Source: Plantago major
Lineage: Eukaryota > Streptophyta > Magnoliopsida > Lamiales > Plantaginaceae
Assembly: GCA_026545765.1 (NCBI GenBank)
Contig: CM048842.1
Location: 70,669,871 to 70,733,870, forward strand
Direction: 5' to 3'
Length of the DNA stretch: 64,000 nt
Below the pieces are notes generated by a model. That model was not told the DNA's origin and made no database searches. It saw only the letters and a list, made by a program, of their open reading frames with translations. Shown here one piece after another: positions 1 to 9,352 of this stretch (position 1 is its first letter; each line of letters begins with the position of its first letter). Position numbers and translations under genes: made by a program.

Positions 1-9
1 CGAGATCTA

Positions 10-1165
10 TTGGACAGGCGGGCCTCAGCCTCACAAATCCGAGGGGAAGGAAGCCATCAAGTAAGGAGAGAGCGCCAAGACGTGAACAATAGACACCCAG
101 AAGTTCCACTCCCAGTGCCTCCGAGGGACAGGGATCAAGTGGCGGAAACAATTCCAAGAGCCCGCATGAACGAACTTCCCGCGGATGTGGCCATGCATCC
201 GAGGACAGGGGAGATCATGACGGCAGACGAGATTTATGCCCAGCAAAAGGCTTTAGAAGCTCAAATTCTAAGCCTCGGACGTCTAAAAAAGATCACGGCA
301 GATAACTACCAAGCCAAATCCCTATGTGATATCATGAGAAAAGGAGAAAGCGAATTCGGACCAAGTAATTCCAAACTTGGAATACTACTATGGGGACGCT
401 TGTCCCGTGGGTCACCTGACACGCTTCAACAGCAAGATGGATTCCAAAGGGATGAGTGACAACACTAAAGCCCTCACTTTCTCGTCCACTCTCTTCGGGA
501 CTGCCATGGATTGGTACACCTCTTTGCCGAATAATTCGATACAATTAAATGCAGCGGATCTGTCTTCTAAATTCTTGGCTCGATTCGGCAAATCCAAGAG
601 GAGAAAACGTACCATGGAGCATCTAGCAGGCGTTATACAGGGAGAGCACGAGGATCTAAGGACTTTCTTGGATCGATTTCACACGGAGGTTCTTCGGGTT
701 GAGCCGCACAGTATTAAAGAACGGGTCCGACACCTGTATGCTAATACTCTCAACTCAGAACTCCGAAGAAAACTCTCAAGTCAAGAGGTAAGAAGCGAAA
801 AGTACTTAGAAGACATCTGTGAGGAAGTGATGTATGGAGAAGATTACAGAAGGAATTTTCCAGTGAGAGCCAGCTCCAAGAAAGCAAAGGATCCGGTGAA
901 GCAAGACCAACGCCCGGTAAAGTTTGATTCAAGAAGGGATCAAAGAGACAGAGGTTTTCACAGGGAGAGAAGTCCGCCAAGGCGATATGCGGACTATACC
1001 CGGCTCAATAGACCAAGATCCGACATCTTGGCAACTATTGTTGAGAAGAAGCTGGACGTCCAATGGCCGAAGCCCCTTCACAACGGCCGTAAGAGCAAGA
1101 ATGCAAGGGGCTATTGCAAATTTCACAAGTGTCGCGGACACGAAACGGACGATTGCATTCGGTGA
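10..1165 (+). pseudogene. gag: Tat-lineage gag (retrotransposon gag domain plus zinc knuckle), frameshifted
   Basis: The capsid/nucleocapsid polyprotein packages element RNA in cytoplasmic particles. The first frame (10-459) gives the N-terminal part. A frameshift near 380-460 moves to the frame at 377-1165, which holds the gag core (TLFGTAMDWYTSLP, then FLARFGKSKR) and the basic C-terminus. A knuckle of the CxxHxCRGHxxxxC type (YCKFHKCRGHETDDC) sits near 1115-1160. Known: WYxSLP and the histidine-containing knuckle are typical of Tat gag. The true start lies upstream of the window; the triplet at 10 is TTG. The frameshift and the stop after DDCIR make it non-functional as written. Confidence 0.8.
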
Positions 1166-1588
1166 AGATGTAGGTGGAACACCTGATAAGGGATGGAAAA
1201 TTGAAGGAGCATATCTATAAGGACGAACCTGTACGACAAGATAGAACAGAGCAAAGGAGAGATGAGAGGATGACGGAACCACTGCCCCACTCATTGCCTC
1301 TGCCCCCTCCGCCAACCAACTATCCGCCCCACCTGGACCAACGTTCTTACCGATATATTGACGATATCTAAATGGAAAACGCCTACACAATGGGTGATCA
1401 ACACTATTGCGGGAGGACCAACGGGGAGATAGCGAGAACGCAGGGAGCGCGCATAAAACCTCTGGAACAACGACCGAGCATATGCTAGTCCGGCAATTCC
1501 AGGCACCAATGCCATATCATTCGATGACAGTGAAATTCCTCCTCCTACGGCAGGGGGAGAAGACATCGAAAACCCAGATGTCCCACTG
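1166..1588 (+). other. gag-protease linker, degraded
   Basis: No intact domain is seen. The stretch encodes fragments rich in Pro, Arg and Glu in shifting frames, as expected for the low-complexity linker between gag and protease in Tat elements. It connects the gag zinc knuckle to the protease start. Confidence 0.5.
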
Positions 1589-1915
1589 GTGGTCTCCTTG
1601 ACCATTGCAACTTACCGAGTGAATAAGATCTTGGTTGACACAGGAAGTTCCTCGAACATCATCTCTAAGAGGACACTGGATCAGATGGCATTGGGTAGAG
1701 TCCGATATGGCAGAGTGCACACCTCCATATTAGGATTCGAGGAGGCTGCGACCCCTCGGAAGTATCATGTTACATGTTTCTCTCGGTACCTTTCCGACAA
1801 GGGTGACACAAGAAGTCCGCTTCGCGGTGGTCGAACAAACTTTCGACTACAATGCCATCTTCGGATGCCCAGGTCTCAACCAGTTCCGAGCTGTTTCATC
1901 TACTCTCCACAATAG
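1589..1915 (+). pseudogene. Tat aspartic protease
   Basis: A retropepsin-type protease that would cut the gag-pol precursor. The catalytic motif ILVDTGSSSN is visible near 1628-1657, preceded by a beta-strand-like segment (VSLTIATYRVNK). The flap region follows, and the domain then continues in another frame (1767 onward, with FDYNAIFGCPGLNQF, the conserved Gly-rich end of plant gypsy proteases). The frame change within 1767-1850 interrupts the protein. No independent start is expected because protease is part of a polyprotein. Confidence 0.75.
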
Positions 1916-2663
1916 GATGAAGTTCCCAACGGCCTTCGGAGTCGGACAAGAACTCGGAAATGTCAGAGAAGCTTGGGAATGTTATATCATGTCCACAAGA
2001 AGGGTGTCTGCGCCCGTGCTAACAGTCACCATGACTCCCGACGCGCCCACTATCCTTCCACCCAGAAAAGAGGACTCACAAGTTGGCGTAGGAAGCCAGA
2101 AGGAAAAATTTCCTAGAACGACGCGAATTGAGCCCCATGAGACCCTTAAAGAGATCGAGATTATTGCTGGCGACCCCGAGAAGAAAACAAGAATCGGGAC
2201 CGAAATGAATGTGGAAGTAGAGATGAAGCTCATCGCTTGCCTCCGAGAAAATAGTGATGTGTTCGCCTGGAGTACCGACGATCTGAAGGGGATCGACCCA
2301 CGGGTTACAGTTCACCGTCTGAACATGGATCCTTCGGTCAAATACATCCGACAGAAAAGGAAAGACTTTGGCCCAATCAAGGATGCCATCATATCCGCTG
2401 AAGTCGATCGACTCCTAAAGGCAGGACACATCGAGGAAGTCCGCTATTCTGACTGGGTTTGCAATGTTGTTCTGGTCGAAAAGTCGCCAGGCAAGTGGCG
2501 AATGTGTAATGACTTCACAAGGTTGAACAAGTTTTGCCCCAAGGATCCGTATCCATTGCCACGGATAGATCAACTGGTTGACTCTACCTCCGGATGTCGC
2601 CATCGAGCTTCATGGACGCATACCAAGGCTTCTACCAAATTCGGATGGCGAGGAGGACGTTAA
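1767..2663 (+). pseudogene. Tat protease C-terminus and reverse transcriptase N-terminal half
   Basis: The frame contains the protease end (IFGCPGLNQF), a variable linker, and the RT fingers: the FAWSTDDLKGIDP region, the RRxF-like RQKRKDFGPIK, the palm approach (GHIEEVRYSDWVCNVVLVEKSPGKWRMC), then DFTRLNKFCPKDPYPLPRID. These are strongly conserved in plant gypsy RT. A frameshift near 2590-2600 moves the rest (FMDAYQGFYQI) to the frame starting at 2594. The region around 2650-2750 looks further disturbed, since the expected TAFxTxxGxYxYxVMPFGLKNAGATYQ block is only partly readable. Confidence 0.85.
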
Positions 2664-3622
2664 GAAAACGACTTTCTTCAGGGCGGAGGAGTATCTCGCT
2701 TCAAGGTGATGCCATTCGATCAAGAACGCGGAGCCACCTACCAGAATCGGTAAACCAAATGTTCAAAGACGAAATCGGGAAGACGATGGAAGTCTACGTA
2801 GACGACATGCTTGTTAAAAGTAAGACTGAAGAAGAGCATATTGAGCATCTCAACAATTGCTTTTCCATTCTGCAGAAGTATGGGATGAAACTGAATCCGG
2901 AAAAATGCACTTTCGGAGTAAAGGGAGGAAAATTCCTCGGATACATGGTCACGGAAAGGGGAATAAGGGCCAATCCCGAGAAAATCAAGGCGATCCTAGA
3001 TCTGCCACACCCGAAAACCCTCAATGAGGTACAGCGGCTCATAGGAAGTCTCATGTCCTTAAGTCGTTTTATTTCCCGATCAGCCGAGAAGAATCTTTCG
3101 TTCTTCAAAACCCTCCGGAAAGGAGAGAACTTTGTGTGGACCGCGAAATGTTCTGAGGCTTTCGAAAAGTTGAAAGAATACCTCCATTCCCCTCCACTGC
3201 TCTCCAAACCCGTCGAAGGAGAACCACTCTACCTCTACCTAGCAATTACGGAAGAGGCAATGAGTTCCGTCCTAATACGGATTCGAGCTAACGAGCATTT
3301 GCCGATCTACTATCTTAGCAAAGCCCTTGCTGGGGCGGAGACAAGATACGTGAAGATCGAGAAACTTGCATACGCTTTAGTTTATACCGCCAGACGGTTA
3401 AAACCTTACTTTAAGTCTCACGAAATAGTGGTACTAACTGCAGAACCTTTGAAACAGGTCCTAGGAAAGCCCGACCAATCTGGACGACTCTCTAAGTAGG
3501 CGATTGAGCTCAGCTAATACGACATTTGCTACCAGGCTCCGTCAGCCAAAAAGGCTCAGGTCCTCGCCGACTTCTTAGCGGATTACCCAGAGAAGGATTC
3601 AGAGAAAGTCCCTGACAAGCAA
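2594..3622 (+). pseudogene. Tat reverse transcriptase C-terminal half and first RNase H
   Basis: The RT active-site motif YVDDMLVKS is intact at 2795-2806 onward. It is followed by LNPEKCTFGVKGGKFLGYMV (thumb) and by RNase H-like blocks YLYLAITEEAMSSVL, PIYYLSKALAGAETRY and KLAYALVYTARRLKPYF. A TAG at 3497-3499 stands where plant relatives usually have Trp before AIEL, and a TAA follows about 15 bases later. The same frame then reads on through QVLADFLADYPE into the aRNase H region. The connection is therefore broken by nonsense changes rather than a frameshift. Confidence 0.85.
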
Positions 3623-4807
3623 GTGTTCGAGTGCTTAATCACCAAACATATAGTCCGAAATCCAGCCCCGCCAATGTTCAACCCAGAAAACCTTGAGGAA
3701 GCCCAGTTCATCAATCGGCCCCTCCCTTTGTCAGAGGGGGAAACTCGGGTCAACCAAATGTTTCTACTTGGTGATGTTCCCAGAAATCCCAGTTCGGACA
3801 ACATCAGAACGAAAATCACTGGAGGGGATGAACCAAGAGCGGAACCTCAGCAGCTCGCAGGAGATCTCCAAATCAAAAAACATCCTTCCGATATCTGGAC
3901 ATTGGAAGTCGATGGTTCTTCCACTGGAAGAGTGGGAGGAATTGGAATCTACCTTAAGAGCCCAGAGGGCGCGGAACTAGACTATGCGATTTCCTTGGAT
4001 TTCAAAGTTACCAATAATGAGGCAGAGTATGAGGCACTTTTAGTGGGGCTGCGGCTAGCCAAGTCTCTCCAAGCCCGGAAGGTCAAAGCTTACACGGACT
4101 CACAGCTCGTCGAGGCCCAATTTTCAGGAAGTTTTGCCACAAAAGGTCCTTCGATGATCAAGTATCTTGAGCTACTCAAGAATGAGGCCAGCCACTTCGA
4201 GGAATTCACCTTGGAAAAGTTTGACAGAGCTTGGAACGAAAGAGCTGACGCCTTGGCAAAATACGCATCTGCTACGGCGGCTTTGGACACAAGGAGAGTA
4301 ATTCTACTCACCATTACTGACTCATCCGTCATGGGTCCCAGTTCGGCGGTCATGATACTTGACACAGGAAAAAACTGGATGACTGACATTTTTAACTATC
4401 TCAAGGACGGGTCTTGGCCGGCCGATCCGAAAGAATCAAGGAGTGTGCAATGCCGAGCAAATAGATATTTTATAATGGGTGATAATCTGTACAAAAGATC
4501 TTTTTCCGGGACCCACCTGAGATGCTTGAACCCACAAGAAGCACAAACCGTGCTGGAAGAGATACACAACGGAAGCTGTGGGAGTCATTCCGAGGGGAGG
4601 ACCCTCGCCCAGAAAATCATACGACAAGGCTATTATTGGCCCACCATCGGTAAAGATTCCGCCGACCACGCCCGGAGATGTCAGGATTGCCAATATTACG
4701 CAAACATCCCACATCGTCCGACGAACCCTATGATTCCGTCAATCATAGCTTGTCCGTTCGATCAGTGGGGTATCGACATTGTCGGACCATTTCAGGGTAC
4801 CCAATGA
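3623..4807 (+). pseudogene. Tat archaeal-type RNase H and integrase N-terminal part
   Basis: Two domains share an uninterrupted frame. First is an archaeal-type RNase H (about 3890-4275) with all acidic positions readable: LEVDGSS, NNEAEYEALLVGL, AYTDSQL and ERADALAKYAS. Second is the integrase zinc-binding region (about 4557-4700: EEIHNGSCGSH, then RRCQDCQYY) and the first catalytic Asp in WGIDIVGPF (about 4767). Known: the additional aRNase H is the signature of the Tat lineage. The frame stops at 4805-4807 just after the first core strand, where a frameshift separates it from the rest of the integrase. Confidence 0.85.
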
Positions 4808-5589
4808 AAAGTTTCTTATTGTGGTCAGGAGTACTTTACCAAATGGGTAGAAGAAATTTGTGCAACCATTCTGAGAGTCGAAAAGGACCTTTATGGAAGA
4901 ATATCATCGTCGCTTTGGCACGCCTGTGATTCTCGTCTCGGACAATGGTGCCCAGTTCTCAGGACATAGGCTCAAGGAATGGCTGGCGTCCTTCAAAATC
5001 GAGCAACGATTTACATCTGTTGGATACCCGCAAGCCAATGGACAGGCTGAGTCCACAAACAAAACAATAGTCAAGATCCTCGAGAAGCGATTAAGAACTT
5101 CGCAAGAAAGCTGGGCGGACGACCTGGAAGGCGTGCTATGGGTGCATCGCACCACTGCACGGACTGCGACCAAAGAAACTCCTTTCTCCTTGGTGTATGG
5201 TTCAGAGGCAGTCATACCATCCGAGATTGCTGTAGAGACTTTGAGAATCCAAGAGTTTGAAGACAAGGTAAACCGAGAAGCTCGGATATTCGAGCTGGAC
5301 ATGTTTGAACAGAAAAAGGTCTGATGCACTGGCGAACATCCTTAGGTATCAGGCAACTGCCGCCCGAGCCTACAACAGGAACGTTCATGCAGCGAACTTG
5401 CAAGTCGGGGACCTAGTGCTCCGACGAGCCGACATTTTGAGCAATGTTGGAAAACTCAAGCCCAAGTGGGAAGGACCCTACAAGATTGTCGGGGCAAAAG
5501 TAAATGGGAGTTATGAATTAGAAGATGAGAACGGACGTCTCCTCAGGCGTCCGTGGAATGCTAGAAACCTTCAGAAGTTCTATGCTTAA
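4808..5589 (+). pseudogene. Tat integrase catalytic core and C-terminus, frameshifted
   Basis: The strand-transfer enzyme of the element. 4808-4890 is disturbed, with residues like YFTKWVEE readable only in a third frame. The frame 4893-5324 then gives the second catalytic Asp (VSDNGAQFSGH) and the Glu (PQANGQAESTNKTI), followed by RTTARTATKETPFSLVYGSEAVIP. A further shift at about 5305-5324 leads to 5305-5589, the C-terminal module (LQVGDLVLRRAD, KLKPKWEGPYKIV, WNARNLQKFYA) ending in TAA at 5587-5589. No chromodomain is seen, as expected for Tat. All three DDE residues are present but lie in different frames. Confidence 0.85.
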
Positions 5590-6829
5590 AGATAATTGCG
5601 TGGAGCTCCATCACGTCGATTGACCATCTCAATTTCAACCATTTGTTACACGGAACTCCGTCAGTTCTGTTTCTTTTCTGATCCTTTTGTCATTGGCCAT
5701 AGAGCCCGCAAGTTGTAATTGAATTTCCGTCAAATCAATACAACTTCTATCTTTCGGTTTGTGATTTTTCGATCTATGCATCTGAGATCTAATGTTCGAT
5801 TAACTACAAAGAAAGCAAGAGATTTCGTTCATACAAAGATGAATTACACTTAATCTTGTCTGTACAATTTGCAATCCCAGATCGATTATCCGAACTTACG
5901 GACGCAACACGAAAAATGCAGGAAATCGTCTCTGGAGATACGTCATCTCCCAGCAAAGATCGTTCCCCCGCCGAGAAAAACTTCTTCCGTGTCGGAAGGC
6001 AAGTTTGATTTTTGCGGAGGCCAGGAACTCGATCTACCTGCACACGAGAAAATGGTTAAACATGCTGGAATCCTTCGGGATACCACCGAGACGTGGCAAT
6101 GCAAGTCCTATATCCGGGGAAAACAAAGTGCATACAGGAAGAGATTTCCGCCTCACCGGCTTTAGAGATTCAAACTCTCTTGAAATTCGGAAACCATTTC
6201 CAATATAAGAGAGATTTGAACCACTAAAGTGGGGTTGGAAGAAAGCGGAGGAAACGGACGGATATACATTTAAAGCCGAGAAATATGCCTTTCGGCGCCT
6301 GATCTTCAACAATTTTCCCCTCTAGACCCACGCCACTCTCAAACCCAGGATGAACGCCGACTTGAGAGTGGACGGGAGTCAAGAAGGGGAAGCTGTTCAA
6401 GAGACCGTCTTCTTGCTTTTGAGTAGATTTGGAAAGTGGAAGTTGGATTTGTACTACCAAGGTCAAGAGGGATCCGCAGTATTTATAGAAGTGACGAACC
6501 AATGGGCGTCCGACACGTCAGAACTTCGACGTCGACAATGGGCTTAAACTATTCATTTGGGTTAAACAGTGTTGGGCCAGACGGGTTTATCCACTCAAGC
6601 CTAAACAAGCCCATCAACTACGTTCGGGTTTCTTAGCCATTTTACAAAAATCAATGCGTCAATATCATCTGACGAAGTCCGCACACGAAAAAGATGGAAA
6701 TACCGTCCGAGGAAAAATAGTTCGAATTTTATAAACAAAATTATCCAAACATTTACATAAAAGATGTACAATCTGGAAGGATCCAAGAATAAGTACATGC
6801 ATCCACGGGGCATACCCTGCCTTGTTCCT
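5590..6829 (+). other. Tat 3' noncoding region, first part
   Basis: About 1.2 kb after the integrase stop. No plus-strand protein is supported; short open frames on both strands match nothing recognisable. A minus-strand TATA-like box at 6480-6487 is the only clear signal. Long 3' regions are normal in Tat elements. Confidence 0.6.
6480..6487 (-). promoter_or_regulatory. antisense TATA-like box in Tat 3' region
   Basis: TATAAATA on the minus strand in the context CTATAAATACTGCGG. It is one of four such boxes, all antisense, in the Tat 3' region (also 7211, 26668 and 27224). No convincing ORF follows within 400 bp, so its use is uncertain. Confidence 0.35.
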
Positions 6830-7111
6830 TCACCAGACCCCGGAAGTCGAGCCTTGGGATTCCGGGCCTCCACCTCGGCCCTGACGAGCTTGCTGTTGCG
6901 CACGGATCCTCATACGGATCAACCTCAGCGTCCGCTCTCTCTCCTCCTCAGCCAATCTCCTAGCTATCCCTGGACACTGAGGGGGATCGCCTTCAAAATC
7001 CAGGACAATCGGGTCTTCTACGGTGCCTCTACCCGGGTAAATGGGCGGATGCATGTTCCCGCAAGCGCAGTTCACCCAGTGACTATACTCTTCATCGCCC
7101 GATTCTGACAT
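6830..7111 (-). CDS. small antisense ORF of the Tat element (93 aa), function unknown
   Basis: An ATG at 7111 opens a 93-codon frame starting MSESGDEEYSHWVNCACGN and ending SGVW. It has an acidic start, a WVNCACGNMH segment with two close cysteines and a histidine, an acidic middle (VEDPIVLDFEGD), a highly charged helix-like stretch (ARRLAEEERERTLRLIRMRIRAQQQA) and a Gly/Ser-rich tail. A TATA box lies 100 bp upstream (7211-7219). It runs opposite to gag-pol, in the same direction as the PF04195-type gene from which copia A now separates it. I do not recognise the family. A longer reading from a non-ATG codon upstream exists but the ATG with TATA spacing is preferred. It could be a separate antisense gene or an exon of a spliced antisense transcript. 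Confidence 0.45.
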   Translation of the reverse strand: MSESGDEEYSHWVNCACGNMHPPIYPGRGTVEDPIVLDFEGDPPQCPGIARRLAEEERERTLRLIRMRIRAQQQARQGRGGGPESQGSTSGVW

Positions 7112-7210
7112 TCTAAAGCACACTGACTCCCGCGGGATAATAAAGTGGATAAAACACAAGAAAGAGTGAGGGAAAGTACAACAGTGAAAAAGGGAGAATT
7201 ACCACACCCT

Positions 7211-7219
7211 TATTTATAG
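7211..7219 (-). promoter_or_regulatory. TATA box for the small antisense Tat ORF
   Basis: CTATAAATA on the minus strand, 100 bp upstream of the ATG at 7111. This is about the same spacing as the box at 26668 has to the antisense ATG at 26577. Confidence 0.45.
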
Positions 7220-7288
7220 TGGCGACGAGTCTTCCAGATCTCGCCATCTGTCAATCATCCGATGACTGGGAAGATGAAAAGACGCAGT

Positions 7289-7293
7289 CATAA
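7289..7293. repeat. target-site duplication of copia element A (left copy)
   Basis: CATAA, directly before the TGTTGG end of the left LTR. The matching copy is at 23374-23378, directly after the right LTR. Confidence 0.95.
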
Positions 7294-7667
7294 TGTTGGT
7301 CCAGATAACGGCAAAGTAAAAGACTAGAGGGGGGGGGGGGGTGAATAGTCTTTTAAAAACTTTTGTCGATAACAAATATTTCTCAGATATCTGAATGGAT
7401 ATCTGATACTTAGAATCAGAGTGCGGAAGACTTAATAAAGATAAGTGTAGAAACAGTTAATAAGTGTGTGTGTGTTGCTGAAGTATAAATACAGAAATGT
7501 AAATGACACAGCAAGTATAGTGGTATCTGGAGGTGGCGTAATCCTCCAACTAATCCACTTCGGTCTATCAGAGACCTAGAATTCACTAGAACAGATAATT
7601 GAGATAACCTTACAAAAATCCTATTCTAAGATTCTGAACAATTGGTTCCCAACCAAAAGTTCCCCCT

Positions 7668-7870
7668 GAGTTGTTCCCTAGCTTCTTCAGCCAAGTACTT
7701 CCTATACTCAGAAACCTTTGAGTTGTTCCCTAGCTTCCCAAGCTAAGTACTTCCTATACTCAAAAACTTTGGAGTTATTCCTTAGTTTCCCAAATCAAGT
7801 ACTTCCTATACTCCGGTAACCTTGGAGTTATTCCCTGATTTTTCAAACTAAGTACTTCCTGTACTCCACG
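7668..7870. repeat. 52-bp tandem repeat inside LTR A (4 units)
   Basis: Units start at about 7668, 7720, 7772 and 7825. Each has the pattern GAGTTRTTCC ... AAGTACTTCCTATACTC. The same array occurs in the right LTR (about 22049-22250) and, with three units, in both LTRs of element B (34209-34366 and about 48722-48873). In transcript sense it lies downstream of the TATA box, so it would be in the 5' leader. Confidence 0.85.
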
Positions 7871-8255
7871 CCGGTTTTGGTGTTGGTTTCGGTTTGAGTT
7901 GTCAGATGAGCGTCTTAATAACTTTTCAGTTATTCAGATAGCTCTGTGAACTAAGTTACTTAATACACTTTACAGCGTATGGTATCTAGTTCGATTTTAC
8001 TGACCCAAGTCTTATGATATCTGTTCAAGAGAATGAATCTCAGATAGTTGATCTTTTGATTCAACTCCTTCACAGATAGCTTTGCTTGTTTAGGATCAGG
8101 ACACTTAGAACTTCAGTGTTTACTCAAGATCACAAGCTTTAGTCGCAACAGAAAGCTTTGATAATAAGTAAGATGCAATGAGAGAGTAGAATGTTCAGAG
8201 TTCTATGTTTCAGCGTATGCAATGTGTGTGTTCTCTCAAGCTGTCTAAGTGTTGA

Positions 8256-8264
8256 TATTTATAG
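8256..8264 (-). promoter_or_regulatory. LTR TATA box (3' LTR copy, element A)
   Basis: CTATAAATA on the minus strand, conserved in all four LTRs. This copy lies in the 3' LTR, so it would drive transcription outward into the Tat sequence to the left, toward the antisense ORF at 7111. Confidence 0.55.
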
Positions 8265-8973
8265 ATGGATTTGAGTGCCGTTTGAATAGTATCCGTTAGG
8301 CTCAAATTCAAACTATCGATATCTGTGTGTATAATCAGAAAGGTGTTTTGTCTTCTTCTCGGAAGTTGCCGCTTTTACTCGCACATCTCTGTCTGTGCAT
8401 TAAATGCTTTGTACTATACTTTTTGTCCTGTAGTGTCAACGGAACTATGCTTTGTATCAGAGACTAGACTTGTTGTCTGATTCTTTGCACATCCTTATCT
8501 TCATTCTTCAGATACCACTTGTATTGATTGAAACAACTTTCAATATATGTTTCTCTTTCAGAAACGTGGTTAATGCTCAAGGTATCTGAGAATAGATATC
8601 TGTGGACACTTTCCTTGTTTTCAGATATGCATCTCATTTCTCAGATATCTCTTGTGACACAGTTTGTTTGAAATCGTTTCGGCTTACAAGATATCTGAAT
8701 AATGATTCGAATCTTGTGCGCTTTTCTTCAAATCTTCAAAAGTTGTTGAGCTTTACCTTGGATGTCTTCTTCTTGGTCTTTTCTTCATAAAATAAAAATT
8801 ACATTTTGAGACCTAACATCCTATACAAGATTAGCTAGACTATCATACTTAGTGGGTTTCCTCTTTTACAATGTTCAAGTGAACCAAGAGTACTAATCAC
8901 CTTTCTGAGACTAAGATAAGTCATCATGTTGCTGAACAAAATCTAAACAGATATTCTAACAAAATATCTAACA

Positions 8974-8988
8974 AATTTCCCCCATTTT
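8974..8988 (-). other. polypurine tract of element A
   Basis: On the minus strand AAAATGGGGGAAATT directly abuts the 3' LTR start, the standard position for plus-strand priming. The identical tract is present in element B (35475-35489). Confidence 0.85.
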
Positions 8989-9352
8989 GATCAGTCAACG
9001 ATGACTATCTTCCCTATTACAAATCTGGATGAGGAAACAATCCACCACTTAATCATTTCTTGAGATCTTTCAAATCATATAATTAAGTGCAGAAAGTAGA
9101 CATCAACCAAATCACAATGTGTGATCTTTGCTGACAAGTTATCTTTTATAAAATACTATCTGAGAGTAAGTTCTTCAGATAAGTCGCAACTTGAGATTAC
9201 AGATAACTTTAATACAGAATACAATTGAGCTCAGTCAGCAAAAGAAATAAAAACTACATAGTAAATTAGGACAACAGGAGTTACCAAGCTCCAAGTAAAC
9301 ATCCTAAAGAACTAGTCTTCAATCTTCAAGTCTTCAACAAAATTTCTATGGA
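8989..9352 (-). other. 3' untranslated region between accessory gene and PPT, element A
   Basis: About 360 bp, AT-rich, no ORF. Similar sequence lies at 35490-35862 in element B. Confidence 0.6.

Larger units (their letters stand above)
7294..8973 (-). repeat. 3' LTR of copia element A
   Basis: 1680 bp, bounded TGTTGGTCCAG ... CTAACA. It differs little by eye from the right LTR (1685 bp). Notable inside: a G run of about 14 near 7328-7341 (about 7 in the other copy), four 52-bp tandem units at 7668-7870, a minus-strand TATA at 8256-8264, and seven GATATC palindromes. Confidence 0.93.

Noticed and set aside
6764..7108. Plus-strand ORF over the small antisense gene
   Set aside because: It is the shadow of the minus-strand frame, which has an ATG, a TATA box and better composition.
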